A DNA stretch of 64,000 nt from Vibrio sp. YMD68 (GCF_029958905.1 NZ_CP124614.1:2046001-2110000), one strand, 5' to 3'. Counted from the first letter of the stretch, positions 35,695 through 45,174 are shown. The notes: generated from the sequence alone by a model not told the origin. Program-made: numbers and translations.

Positions 35695-36975
35695 ATGGAT
35701 TTAGACTTCGATAAAAATCATATTTGGCATCCCTACACTTCAACCATTGACCCTTTAACCTGTTATCCCGTAGTGGGCGCTGAAGGCGTTTTTATTGAAT
35801 TAGAGACAGGAGAAAAATTGGTTGATGGTATGTCTTCCTGGTGGTCGACGATTCACGGCTACAATCACCCTCATTTAAACCAAGCGGCGCATAACCAGAT
35901 CGACAAGATGTCGCATGTAATGTTTGGAGGCATGACTCACAACCCAGCCATAGAGCTGTGTAAGAAGCTCGTTCGCTTAACGCCCCCTAATTTAGAGAAA
36001 GTATTTTTGGCCGATTCAGGTTCTGTTGCGGTTGAAGTCAGTTTGAAAATGGCGCTTCAATACTGGCACGCGAAAGGTCAGCCAAAATCAAAGTTCCTCA
36101 CACTACGCGATGGCTATCATGGGGATACGTTTGCCGCGATGTCGGTAACCGATCCAGATAATTCAATGCATTCTCTTTATAAAGGATTCTTACCCGAGCA
36201 TATTTTCGCGAACTCGCCAAAAACCGGATACTGGCAAGAATGGGATGAGACAGATCTCGATGATTTCAAGCTCAAACTCAGCGAACACCATCACGATATC
36301 GCGGCAGTGATCATGGAGCCCATCGTTCAAGGCGCAGGGGGAATGAGAATTTATCACCCAGAGTATTTGAAAGGAGTGCGTCAGCTTTGTGACGAGTATA
36401 AAGTTCTACTCATCTTGGATGAAATCGCGACGGGTTTTGGTCGTACAGGCAAGTTATTTGCTTGCGAACATGCGGGGATTGCGCCAGATATACTGTGCGT
36501 GGGTAAAGCGCTCACCGGCGGGTATATGACTCTTTCAGCAACCATCACCAGCAAACAGGTTGCTGATACCGTATGTGCGGGTGAAGCTGGCTGCTTTATG
36601 CATGGCCCTACCTTTATGGGTAATCCACTGGCTTGCGCTGTTGGTGCGGCAAGCTTAGAACTGATTGAACAAGGGAACTGGCTCGCACAGACTAAAGCCA
36701 TTGAAACACTATTTTCTCAGCAACTGCCCAAGTTACGTGAATATGAGCAGGTCAAAGATGTTCGCTGGCTGGGTGCGATTGGCGTCGTAGAGACACATAA
36801 GAGCGTAAATATGGAAGTAATACAGGCGCACTTTGTTAAGCAAGGGGTATGGATTCGTCCATTTGGCAAGCTCATTTATATGATGCCCCCATTTATCACC
36901 AGTGCGGATCAAATAAAGACATTGATTGACGCTATATCGAGTGCAGTGCAGTCACCGCAGTGCTCTATTGAATAG
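35695..36975 (+). CDS. bioA: Adenosylmethionine-8-amino-7-oxononanoate aminotransferase
   Basis: BioA makes 7,8-diaminopelargonic acid using SAM as amino donor. The 426-residue class III aminotransferase shows WHPYTS near the start, GMSSWWSTIHGYNHP, DGYHGDTFAAMSVTD, LILDEIATGFGRTGKLFACEHAGI and the PLP lysine in CVGKALTGGYM. It is divergent from bioB under the shared BirA-like operator and ends before a terminator. Confidence 0.97.
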   Translation: MDLDFDKNHIWHPYTSTIDPLTCYPVVGAEGVFIELETGEKLVDGMSSWWSTIHGYNHPHLNQAAHNQIDKMSHVMFGGMTHNPAIELCKKLVRLTPPNLEKVFLADSGSVAVEVSLKMALQYWHAKGQPKSKFLTLRDGYHGDTFAAMSVTDPDNSMHSLYKGFLPEHIFANSPKTGYWQEWDETDLDDFKLKLSEHHHDIAAVIMEPIVQGAGGMRIYHPEYLKGVRQLCDEYKVLLILDEIATGFGRTGKLFACEHAGIAPDILCVGKALTGGYMTLSATITSKQVADTVCAGEAGCFMHGPTFMGNPLACAVGAASLELIEQGNWLAQTKAIETLFSQQLPKLREYEQVKDVRWLGAIGVVETHKSVNMEVIQAHFVKQGVWIRPFGKLIYMMPPFITSADQIKTLIDAISSAVQSPQCSIE

Positions 36976-37072
36976 CTCTTTGTAACCCCGCTCATCCAAC
37001 GCCAATACATTAAGCCAATACATTAAGTCAATATAGGTAAGCTACCCCACCAAAGTAAGTTAACATCAGCAA

Positions 37073-37097
37073 AAAGAGGAGCACTAAGCTCCTCTTT
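37073..37097. terminator. Terminator between bioA and the DUF2057 gene
   Basis: AAAGAGGAGC and GCTCCTCTTT form the stem. It is placed between convergent genes and is probably bidirectional. Confidence 0.8.
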
Positions 37098-37138
37098 CTA
37101 TCTGTTTTCAAGTTATAAATCTCTTTGGATTTAAGTCT

Positions 37139-37843
37139 TTATTCTTGATCGATCATCCAACGGCGGAATTCTTTTTTCTCAGATTTTGATGCTTTGAGAT
37201 ACCAAGCTTTCAGTTGGTCTACATTCTGAGTATCTTCGATAGCCAACTTAGGCTGTTCATTGGCAATGGCATCCGTCGCCACTTTGCTCTCAGCTGATGT
37301 TGCCACTACTGCGGTTGTTGTTGCTACCGCTGCTACACTAGCAGGGGCGACAGTTGCTGCCGTAAGCACCCCATCGACAAAGAAGATGCCTTTATCTTCA
37401 TTGTAATCGCTGACGATCGTATCTAGGCCCATAAATGGGAGCATGCCTTTTTTCTTAGGCAACGGCTCTTGGCTGTAGCTTAGCTCGGCTCCATCTTGGG
37501 TAATCCGCCACTGCGGAGCTTTCGACTTAAATGCACTCTCTGCTTCAATGGTACTTCTTGCCACAGGATGATTAATCTTCAATTCATCACCCGTTACCAC
37601 CAAACTTACGACATAAGGATCGGAGGTGAAGACTTCTTTACTATTACCACGGCCAAGCTCTTTATCCATTCTTACGATAAGCTGAGTCTCACCTTCTAAC
37701 ACCTTATTTTTGCCAATTTTAGCGTCTGCTTCTTGGCCGTTAATATAGAGAATGGACACACCCTTCGCAGGAATTAATGTCGCCGCATTCGTTGAAAATG
37801 CCATCATGCAAGCGATAGAAATGGCCAATTTAATTTTATTCAC
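37139..37843 (-). CDS. DUF2057 (YccT/UPF0319) family secreted protein
   Basis: The 234-residue protein starts with a Sec signal (MNKIKLAISIACMMAFSTNA). The mature part has the family features GVSILYINGQEA, EGETQLIVRMDKELGRG and a C-terminal LKAWYLKASKSEKKEFRRWM. E. coli YccT is a periplasmic protein reported to affect curli; the function here is unknown. Between residues about 160 and 205 there is a run rich in Ala, Val and Thr that looks like a low-complexity insertion. It is a single gene between two terminators. Confidence 0.85.
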   Translation of the reverse strand: MNKIKLAISIACMMAFSTNAATLIPAKGVSILYINGQEADAKIGKNKVLEGETQLIVRMDKELGRGNSKEVFTSDPYVVSLVVTGDELKINHPVARSTIEAESAFKSKAPQWRITQDGAELSYSQEPLPKKKGMLPFMGLDTIVSDYNEDKGIFFVDGVLTAATVAPASVAAVATTTAVVATSAESKVATDAIANEQPKLAIEDTQNVDQLKAWYLKASKSEKKEFRRWMIDQE

Positions 37844-37944
37844 TGTCAGTTAACTCCCTGAACTCGTACCCTAAACTTAAGAGCGTTTTACTGTATCACG
37901 TTGATACCGTGACGAAAACTATATAAGTGGCTGTCTGCAAACCT

Positions 37945-37972
37945 AAAAAAGCCACCTTGCGGTGGCTTTTTA
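37945..37972 (-). terminator. Terminator of the porin gene
   Basis: On the minus strand AAAAGCCACC and GGTGGCTTTTTT form the stem with loop GCAA, a stable tetraloop. Confidence 0.88.
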
Positions 37973-37995
37973 TAATTACTATATACTAGGCTTGA

Positions 37996-39045
37996 TTAGA
38001 AGCTAGCTTTAACACCAACTGCAAAACCAGTGTCATTTGCGCTTACGTCATCACCACCAACTTCAACATACGCTGTTGTGTTTGGAGCAAAACCGTAACC
38101 TGCATTTACAAACCACTTGCTAAGATCTTCAGAGTTAGCTACATCGTTGCCAGAAACACTGTAACCAGCAGCTAGTTTAACTGCATCGATTGTGTAGTCA
38201 GCAGCTAGTGCGATAGTATCCGACTTAACTTTATCAGAGCCAGCTACTTTAACATCGATTTGGTAGTAAGCAATCTCTAGGTTTAGGTTTTCAACACCAC
38301 CGAAACGAGCTTCTAGACCAAGAAGTGAGTCATCAGCTTGAGGCTGGTCAGTAGTAACTGTGTTTGAGATAGTGTAGTTACCACCTGGACCAGATACAAC
38401 TACGTCAGATGTAGTTGATGATTTGCGGTTTTTAAGCGTTGCGTCGCCGTAGTATGCTGTGAAATCAAAATCAGCTACACGAACACCCGCTTTTAAATCA
38501 AAGTAAGAACCGTCTTTACCCATTTTATCAACGCTTCTCTTGTCTTGTGCTAGAGAAAGAGTACCGTAGAACATACCTGTGTCGATGTCGTAACGAACCA
38601 TTTCGTCAGCACAGAAAGAGCTGTCGTTGCTAAAGAAAGAGTTAACACCGAATTGGTAATCTGAACCTACGCCAGCATCATCTAGAGCGCCACAAGTACG
38701 ACCAACTTTTACAGAACCGTAAGACTGAGAGTACATTGCTACGTAAACGTCGCCTACGTCAGCGCTGCTGCTTTTTCCGTCAGTTACATCGCCAGATGCA
38801 CCGTCAAACTCCCAGTAACCGCCGAATTGGAATTCGTCGTTCACTGCGTAGCGTACGTCAAAACCAAAGTCTGCATCTTGAATTTCTTGCTGGAACTCTT
38901 TGTCCACACCGATGTCTTGTACGTATACAACTTCGATGTCACCTTTAAGGTTAACTGTAACGCCTTCGTTGTTGTAAACTTCGATACCTGCTTGTGCAGA
39001 AGTAGCTGCAACCATAACACTTAGTGCTAATAGAGTCTTTTTCAT
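37996..39045 (-). CDS. General porin, outer-membrane 16-strand type
   Basis: The protein (349 residues from the ATG at 39045) begins with a Sec signal MKKTLLALSVMVAATSAQA and then GIEVYNNEGVTVNLKGDIEV, the first strand of gram-negative trimeric porins. It ends in KASF, the terminal Phe required by the BAM machinery. A longer frame upstream is not a credible start because the signal peptide begins at the chosen ATG. Segments such as GSVKVGRTCGALDDAG and YYGDATLKNRK fit the OmpU/OmpC-like porins of Vibrio. Two cysteines (in GRTCG and SSFCAD) are unusual for this family. It is a single-gene unit with a strong terminator. Confidence 0.9.
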   Translation of the reverse strand: MKKTLLALSVMVAATSAQAGIEVYNNEGVTVNLKGDIEVVYVQDIGVDKEFQQEIQDADFGFDVRYAVNDEFQFGGYWEFDGASGDVTDGKSSSADVGDVYVAMYSQSYGSVKVGRTCGALDDAGVGSDYQFGVNSFFSNDSSFCADEMVRYDIDTGMFYGTLSLAQDKRSVDKMGKDGSYFDLKAGVRVADFDFTAYYGDATLKNRKSSTTSDVVVSGPGGNYTISNTVTTDQPQADDSLLGLEARFGGVENLNLEIAYYQIDVKVAGSDKVKSDTIALAADYTIDAVKLAAGYSVSGNDVANSEDLSKWFVNAGYGFAPNTTAYVEVGGDDVSANDTGFAVGVKASF

Positions 39046-39551
39046 GATAATCCACTGCCTTTTCGTTAGATGGGAAATCCTTGTCCGGTTCCCTTTATTT
39101 TGATGGTGGCTCAAGCTCTTATGGCTTGATGTCACCGTCACTAAATTTCGTGGTCTAGATTGCAAAAGATAATCCTGCGTGTCAAATCTTCTAAAAATTT
39201 ACCTAAAAAAACGTCAAATCAATAAAAATCAATAAGTTACACTAATTTGTGCTTTTTTTTCGAGTCACATCTTAGCTTTTGGCGTAAAAAATCAAAAAAT
39301 TAACAAAACAAAAATCAGATTAAAATCCTAAAAACAAGGCCAGCACGTCAATTCTTCAGAATATTTAACCGCCAAATACACGTGCCTGGAGATTTATATA
39401 TTTTTAGTTATAAAATTAATCTAACCCCATGAAGGTTCAACTTTTTTTTGTGAACAAGATCCATTTTTTAGCTAATAGCATTCAATTTCGTGAACTAAGT
39501 ACACACTAGAGATTTGTGCTAACATCGTCAGGTCACTATTTAGGTCACCGT
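39046..39551. other. 506-bp AT-rich region between porin and dinG
   Basis: It contains long A and T runs and the two divergent promoters. I looked for a LexA box (CTG-N10-CAG) before dinG and did not find a convincing one. No RNA gene or coding frame is evident. Confidence 0.4.
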
Positions 39552-41624
39552 ATGTCAACCAGTAAAATTCAACAATCTATCCGCAAAAGTTATCAAAACC
39601 TGCAATTTCAGCTCGATAACTTTGTCCCTCGTCGAGCGCAGAACTATCTTGTTGCAGAAATCACAAAAACACTTTGTGGTGATTATCACAAAAAAAATCG
39701 CATCCTCGTTGGCGAAGCCGGCACCGGAATCGGTAAATCTTTGGCTTATTTAATGGCGACGATTCCGATTGCTGTCTTCAATAACCGTAAGGTCGTTATT
39801 TCGACAGCCACGGTCGCATTGCAAGAACAATTAATTAACAAAGATCTGCCGCTTTTTCGACGCATTACCGACCGAGAGTTTTCTTTTATTTTAGCGAAGG
39901 GACGACAACGTTATTGCTGCGCAGAAAAATTGGCCTCAGCGAGCGGTGTCGATGGTGGTCAGTTGGCCATGTTTGAATCAAAACCTCAAAAAAATGAGAT
40001 TGAATTACTTCAAACCATGTACAAATCACTGGTGGGTGGAAAATGGGACGGTGATCGAGACTCCTGGCCAAAACCGATTCGTGATGAATTATGGCAATCG
40101 ATCGTCAGCGATAAGCACAGCTGCAATAACAGCTTGCCTGCTCATCGCTCCTGCCCTTTTCAAAAAGCACGTTCTGAACTAGACAAAGCCGATGTCATTA
40201 TTGCTAACCACAGTTTAGTCATGGCCGATGCTGATCTCGGTGGCGGTGTCATCCTACCCGAACCTGAAAACACCATTTATGTTTTCGATGAAGCGCATCA
40301 TTTACCTCGCGTTGCCCGCGACCATTCTTCAGCGTCAGCCAGCTTAAAAGGTGCAGCAACCTGGCTAGAGCGACTGAATAAACTGGTCAGTAAGTTTGCT
40401 AGCTTAGCGGACGAAAAACGAGTTGGTCGTTTCCAAAACCAGCTTCAAGATTCCATTCAGCAATTAATTCCCTCTTTAACGCAACTCAGTCAGCGCTTTG
40501 AACCTTCATCCTTTGAAGAAGGGACATATCGTTTTGAAGGAGGAGAACTCCCCTCTTGGCTTGAGAAAGAAGCGACAGAATTAAAGCTGCTGTCCAATAA
40601 AGGGGCTCAAGCCGCGGCAAAAGTAGCGGATCTGATCGCTGAACGGTTAAAAGACGGTGAGCTATCGAGCAAGTTAGCAGAACCTGCATTAGCGGAGCTG
40701 GGCTTTTACTTGCAAAGGTTGGAGAATCTCGCTCAAGTCTGGACGCTCATGGCCGAACCAACACGCGAAAAAGGAGCGCCACTCGCTCGTTGGATAGAAG
40801 TATCGAAAGACAGCGACAGTGATTTCACGGTCAACGTTTCTCCCCTTGAAGTCGGTTGGCAGTTAGATCAGCAGCTATGGAGCCGTTGCATTGGCGCTAT
40901 TTTGGTTTCCGCCACAATGCGCGCACTCAATTCCTTTCGCTTCTTCTGCCACCAGACAGGAGTCAGTGGCAAACCAGATTCAGGCACTCAATTTTTAGCG
41001 CTGGCTTCACCTTTTGATTATCAAAACCAAGCAGAGCTGATTGTACCTGAAATGAAATATGAGCCTCAGGCGCCTCAATTTACTGAATATCTTATTGAAA
41101 TATTGCCTAAGTTAATTGAAGACAAGAAGGCCAATCTTGTTTTATTCTCTTCTTACTGGCAAATGAATCAAGTTGCTGAAGGCCTCGCGAAGGGATTCAT
41201 TAAAAAAGGTTGGGCGATTCAAGTTCAAGGTGACAGCTCTCGTAACGAGATTCTAAACAAACACAAAACGTTGATTCAATGTGGGAAGACAAGTGTGCTG
41301 TTTGGGACAGGGAGCTTTTCTGAAGGATTAGATTTGCCAGGGGAGCTATTGGAGAATCTCATCATTACTAAGATTCCTTTTGGTGTCCCCACCTCACCTG
41401 TTGAGCAAGCACACGCGGAATATATTGAACAGCGTGGTGGAAATCCGTTTATGCAAATCAGTGTTCCTGAAGCCAGTAAAAAGCTGATTCAATCGGTAGG
41501 GCGTTTACTGCGTAAAGAACGAGACTCTGGTAAAGTGTACATCCTTGATCGCCGTCTAGTAACAAAACGCTACGGGAAGTCGTTGCTTGATTCACTTCCG
41601 CCATTTAAAAGAACAATAAAATAG
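39552..41624 (+). CDS. dinG: ATP-dependent DNA helicase DinG
   Basis: DinG is an XPD-like superfamily 2 helicase with an iron-sulfur cluster that resolves R-loops and DNA structures. The 690-residue protein (ATG at 39552, chosen over a GTG 12 codons upstream) shows Walker A GEAGTGIGKS (54-63), motif Ia STATVALQEQ, the DEAH box FDEAHHLP, and C-terminal VLFGTGSFSEGLD and QSVGRLLRKERD. The cluster domain has cysteines at 122, 123, 191 and 201. E. coli has Cys120, 194, 199 and 205, so the middle cysteine of its CxxxxCxxxxxC segment is absent here and the extra one is next to the first. Confidence 0.9.
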   Translation: MSTSKIQQSIRKSYQNLQFQLDNFVPRRAQNYLVAEITKTLCGDYHKKNRILVGEAGTGIGKSLAYLMATIPIAVFNNRKVVISTATVALQEQLINKDLPLFRRITDREFSFILAKGRQRYCCAEKLASASGVDGGQLAMFESKPQKNEIELLQTMYKSLVGGKWDGDRDSWPKPIRDELWQSIVSDKHSCNNSLPAHRSCPFQKARSELDKADVIIANHSLVMADADLGGGVILPEPENTIYVFDEAHHLPRVARDHSSASASLKGAATWLERLNKLVSKFASLADEKRVGRFQNQLQDSIQQLIPSLTQLSQRFEPSSFEEGTYRFEGGELPSWLEKEATELKLLSNKGAQAAAKVADLIAERLKDGELSSKLAEPALAELGFYLQRLENLAQVWTLMAEPTREKGAPLARWIEVSKDSDSDFTVNVSPLEVGWQLDQQLWSRCIGAILVSATMRALNSFRFFCHQTGVSGKPDSGTQFLALASPFDYQNQAELIVPEMKYEPQAPQFTEYLIEILPKLIEDKKANLVLFSSYWQMNQVAEGLAKGFIKKGWAIQVQGDSSRNEILNKHKTLIQCGKTSVLFGTGSFSEGLDLPGELLENLIITKIPFGVPTSPVEQAHAEYIEQRGGNPFMQISVPEASKKLIQSVGRLLRKERDSGKVYILDRRLVTKRYGKSLLDSLPPFKRTIK

Positions 41625-41711
41625 TGCGTGTTGCTGTTTTTGGTTCGTTCGTTTTGATTCACACAGGCCTAATAATAAACCGGCCCCGACAATAAAATAG
41701 AAGAAGAGTTT

Positions 41712-42491
41712 ATGGAATTAATAGAGCCGACCATGCTGGTTGTGCTAGCGCTGGTCGCTTTTGTCGCTGGTTTTATTGACGCTGTCGCAGGCGGTGGCGG
41801 AATGCTAACCGTACCAGCCCTGCTTTCACTTGGGTTACCCCCACATATCGCGTTGGGAACAAACAAACTGGCGGCCACCTTTGCTTCGTCGACGGCTGCT
41901 TTTACTTATTACAAGAAAAAACTGTTCAAGCCTAGATTCTGGGGACAAGCGTTTGTCGCCACCTTATTGGGTGCGATTTTCGGAACGTTAATTGTTGATG
42001 CCATAAGCACAGAGTGGCTCGAAAAAGGGCTTCCTTTAATTATTCTCGCCTCTGCGGTTTACACCATTCTCCATAAAACGCCCCATTCGACTAAGAATGT
42101 CTTGCCAAAGTACACCGCATCGATTCGCAAGAAGCAGATTATCCAAGGGCTAACATTGGGGTTTTATGATGGTGTTGCAGGGCCTGGAACCGGCGCTTTT
42201 TGGACCGTCAGCTCTATGGCGTTATACCGCCTCAATATCCTATTAGCTTCTGGCCTTGCTAAAGCCATGAACTTTACCAGCAATTTTACCTCGCTCGTAA
42301 CTTTTGCTGTTCTCGGCCACATTGACTGGGTACTTGGGTTAACCATGGGCGTTTGCCTTATGGCGGGAGCCTACGTGGGTGCACATTCAGCGATTCGATT
42401 TGGCGCTAAGTTCATTCGCCCAGTTTTTATCACCGTAGTGAGCGTATTGGCGGTAAAACTGGCGTACGAAGCTTGGTTTGTGAGTTTATAA
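41712..42491 (+). CDS. TauE/SafE-family membrane permease (YfcA-like)
   Basis: The 259-residue protein has seven to eight hydrophobic segments and the two glycine-rich repeats of the TauE/SafE family: GFIDAVAGGGGMLTVPALLSLG near residue 20 and YDGVAGPGTGAFW near residue 155. Members export or import sulfite, sulfoacetate or related organosulfur anions; the substrate here is not known. It starts 88 bases after dinG. Confidence 0.85.
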   Translation: MELIEPTMLVVLALVAFVAGFIDAVAGGGGMLTVPALLSLGLPPHIALGTNKLAATFASSTAAFTYYKKKLFKPRFWGQAFVATLLGAIFGTLIVDAISTEWLEKGLPLIILASAVYTILHKTPHSTKNVLPKYTASIRKKQIIQGLTLGFYDGVAGPGTGAFWTVSSMALYRLNILLASGLAKAMNFTSNFTSLVTFAVLGHIDWVLGLTMGVCLMAGAYVGAHSAIRFGAKFIRPVFITVVSVLAVKLAYEAWFVSL

Positions 42492-42534
42492 TGGCCCAAA
42501 AAATGATAAACCCATGGAACGAGTCGTATAACCT

Positions 42535-43083
42535 ATGAGTCATTTTTCAAATTTAAAGCCCATTCTTGAACAATTGGCCCATCAAGCTGCGCAATTAGAT
42601 CGCTCTCGTGGGGAACATCATAAACCCTTGTTCGATGAGCGCCTTTTTCATTGTCACGGGAGATTGCTGGTCCCTTGCGTCACTGAAACCCAGTCGACCT
42701 TTAAAACCATCATTCGAGAAGAACAAGCGAAAAAACTCACTGCTGATAGAGCAGAGTTTTTGTCCGAACGTTTGCTCGCTCAAATAAGCGCTATTCAGAG
42801 AGAACTTTCAACGCAGGGTATTCGCAAAAGTGAACCTAAGCATTCAAGCTACTACCGAAAACCGATTAATGCGCTCTATCAGGAACTGGCCCAACACCAG
42901 GAGTGGGAGATTCGCCTGCGTGATATGGTGATAGAGAAACAGCTAGAGTTATCTCAGGCCCCTTCTTTTCATCAACAGCAGGCTCAGCAATCTTTACTTG
43001 CCACGGAACAAAGGTTACAACGCTGCCAAGAAGCCAAGCTAAAAATAGAAAAGCAAATAACCTTTAGAGAAAAGAACCAATAA
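42535..43083 (+). CDS. priC: Primosomal replication protein PriC (N'')
   Basis: PriC restarts replication at stalled forks by loading DnaB with DnaT-independent chemistry. The 182-residue, mostly helical, basic protein shows the family hallmarks FDERLFHCHGRLLVPCV at residues 34-50 and a C-terminal coiled coil rich in Gln. It sits directly before the ybaM gene, an arrangement conserved with E. coli. Confidence 0.88.
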   Translation: MSHFSNLKPILEQLAHQAAQLDRSRGEHHKPLFDERLFHCHGRLLVPCVTETQSTFKTIIREEQAKKLTADRAEFLSERLLAQISAIQRELSTQGIRKSEPKHSSYYRKPINALYQELAQHQEWEIRLRDMVIEKQLELSQAPSFHQQQAQQSLLATEQRLQRCQEAKLKIEKQITFREKNQ

Positions 43084-43085
43084 TT

Positions 43086-43283
43086 ATGTCTGACGAAAAT
43101 ATCCCGCATGAAAAGATGCCGAATGAAAATGTTTCTCCGCTGGACAACGCGCCAGATGAGATCAAACTCGCTGTGGATCTCATTTATCTTCTTGAATCCA
43201 ACGAAGTCGATCTAACAACCGCCCTGAAAGCCATAGAGATAGTCAAGTCAGATATTGAATCCAAACTGTCATCAATTCTGTAG
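43086..43283 (+). CDS. ybaM: YbaM-family (DUF2496) small protein
   Basis: The 65-residue acidic protein has a variable N-terminal part (about 18 residues) and then the conserved core NAPDEIKLAVDLIYLLESNE with ALKAIEIVKSDIESKL, as in E. coli YbaM. The function is unknown. It follows priC after 2 bases. Its stop codon lies inside the first unit of a 7-bp tandem repeat (43278-43319). Confidence 0.85.
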   Translation: MSDENIPHEKMPNENVSPLDNAPDEIKLAVDLIYLLESNEVDLTTALKAIEIVKSDIESKLSSIL

Positions 43284-43319
43284 TCTGTAGTCTGTAGCCT
43301 GTAGCCTGTAGCCTGTAGC
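43278..43319. repeat. 7-bp tandem repeat, six copies, overlapping the ybaM stop
   Basis: CTGTAGT twice and then CTGTAGC four times. The first unit contains the last ybaM codon CTG and the TAG stop. Confidence 0.9.
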
Positions 43320-43363
43320 CATTGTCACACACTATTTATACCCACCCTTTAATTGGTAAAAAC

Positions 43364-44506
43364 ATGTATCAACTTTCGTTCTCCTTAGATTCCTTTCTTG
43401 CTGAGTTTTGGCATAAAAAGCCCACCATTATTAAAGGCGGATTCGCACGTTTTGAAGACCCAATCACTCCTGAAGAGCTGGCTGGCCTAACCATGGAAGA
43501 AGAAGTCGATTCCCGCTATGTGTCTAATTTTGATAATAAATGGATTGCAGAACATGGGCCGTTCGATGAAGCGAAGTTCAGCCAATTACCTCCGTCACAC
43601 TGGCAATTGATCGTGCAAGCCGCGAACCATTGGCACGAGGGCGTTGCTGAACTCTCTCAAGCTTTTAAGCATCTGCCTCAGTGGTTGTTCGACGATCTCA
43701 TGATCTGTTATTCCGAAACCGGTGGCGGAGTTGGCCCACACATCGATCAATATGATGTATTTATTATTCAGGGCAGTGGGAAGCGCCACTGGCGAGTTGG
43801 AGATAAAGATGTCGGACAATACAAAGAAACGCAACGTGCCGCAGCCCTAAGACAAATAGAAGGATTCGATGCCATCATTGATGACATTCTAGAGCCTGGT
43901 GACATTTTGTATATTCCGCCAGGTTTCCCACACGAAGGCGTCGCATTAGAACCTTCGATGAGTTATTCGATGGGATACCGTTCACCAAAAGAACAAGAGC
44001 TGGTCAGCAACTTCGCCGATTATGTGTTGGCTCATGATATTGGGGATGTGCATCTTCACAATCCAAACTTAAAAACGCAAACTCAGCACGGAGAGATTCT
44101 TTCTAGTGACCTCACACTGCTGACAGAAATGCTAACACGAGCTATCGAAGATCCGGATACGCTCAAAGACTTTATGGGCAGCATGCTAAGCCAATCTCGC
44201 CATCAGTTAGCGCTGTATCCGCCAGAAGACGCATGGCAAAGTGAAGAGATCTCACTGCAACTCGATAACGAGGTGAACTTTATCAAAGTCTCTGGATTAC
44301 GTGCGTTATACAACGAGTCAGAGCCATGTGTCGCTTATATCGATGGCAACATGTTTAAAGTTGATTCAGAACAGCAGGACCTTTTACACAGACTCTGTAA
44401 CTACGACACGTTAAGTGCTTCTGATTTTGATCGACCTATCGGAAGCGCCGATATCGCTCTATTTACTGAGCTAGTCAACAAAGGTTACTGGTATTGTGAC
44501 GAGTAA
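43364..44506 (+). CDS. roxA: 50S ribosomal protein L16 arginine hydroxylase (cupin 2-OG oxygenase)
   Basis: RoxA (YcfD) hydroxylates an arginine in ribosomal protein L16 using 2-oxoglutarate, Fe(II) and oxygen. The protein (380 residues from the ATG at 43364) has the JmjC-like core: GGGVGPHIDQYDVFIIQ with the HxD iron ligands, and EPGDILYIPPGFPHEG with the third histidine. FEDPITPEELAGLTMEEEVDSR near the start matches E. coli YcfD. The upstream TTG start is not needed. It is preceded by the 7-bp repeat and is probably cotranscribed with priC-ybaM. Confidence 0.93.
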   Translation: MYQLSFSLDSFLAEFWHKKPTIIKGGFARFEDPITPEELAGLTMEEEVDSRYVSNFDNKWIAEHGPFDEAKFSQLPPSHWQLIVQAANHWHEGVAELSQAFKHLPQWLFDDLMICYSETGGGVGPHIDQYDVFIIQGSGKRHWRVGDKDVGQYKETQRAAALRQIEGFDAIIDDILEPGDILYIPPGFPHEGVALEPSMSYSMGYRSPKEQELVSNFADYVLAHDIGDVHLHNPNLKTQTQHGEILSSDLTLLTEMLTRAIEDPDTLKDFMGSMLSQSRHQLALYPPEDAWQSEEISLQLDNEVNFIKVSGLRALYNESEPCVAYIDGNMFKVDSEQQDLLHRLCNYDTLSASDFDRPIGSADIALFTELVNKGYWYCDE

Positions 44507-45174
44507 AGAATAAGTTAGCCGCCTAGATTCTAGGCGCGCGAATCTCTTCACTGATTCGGATAATTCTCTGCGTCTCATCATAAGTATCGCGATAAATATC
44601 CGAATCCTCATTCCTTTCAACAAATATTCCCATCTCATGATTGTTGACTTGGCTGAACGCCTAAAAGCTTAAATGCGGTGGTGCCCATTTACACGCAGAG
44701 TCAACCGAACGGTATAGACACCCGTCCGACTGTGAAATAGGTAAAGAGCTTTAGGATAAGGTAGGCGCTTATTGGATAACCTGTGTTAGCTCCAGTGAGG
44801 GCTAGTGTTATCTTATTAGGCTCCAGATACGAAAAAGAACACTAATAGTGCTCTCCAGATCGTTAAATATTATGCGTAAAATTCAAAAATATTGTTTTCA
44901 TTGGTGATGATCACTTACTCCACTTTTTGCCTTTCAAGATAAACTCTTTGCCCCAGCAGTTTGATTTGATCTGTGACAGTACGTTAAAACAAACACTCAA
45001 CGTCTCACAAAAACGGCATAACCCCAGCGTTGAGCTTATTCCAAGGAAAATCGTTATGCGATCTTAATTACTGTTTCAAAAGTTAGAACGCGACAACCTT
45101 TCTTATTTTCTCGAATAACCCACATAGGCTAATAGTCTACTAGTTAATGGAGCAACTCACTCACCTACGTGACG
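44507..45174. other. 668-bp region with no clear gene, at the edge of the accessory segment
   Basis: It starts with a near-perfect palindrome CGCCTAGATTCTAGGCG at about 44520-44536, followed by a short minus-strand frame (44523-44633) and AT-rich DNA. I see no complete gene, tRNA or mobile-element end. It looks like decayed coding or spacer DNA between roxA and the LysR gene. Confidence 0.45.
44523..44633 (-). pseudogene. Possible remnant of a small gene
   Basis: This frame encodes 36 residues (MGIFVERNEDSDIYRDTYDE, then QRIIRISEEIR). The amino acid composition is protein-like and hydrophilic. Another short frame, starting ATG at about 44690, runs into it with a one-base shift (its stop and this start overlap in CATGAGATG), which suggests a frameshifted small gene. 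No family is recognised. It may also be chance. Confidence 0.3.

Noticed and set aside
39046..39551. LexA box before dinG
   Set aside because: No sequence close to CTG-N10-CAG with the AT-rich core was seen, although dinG is an SOS gene in E. coli.
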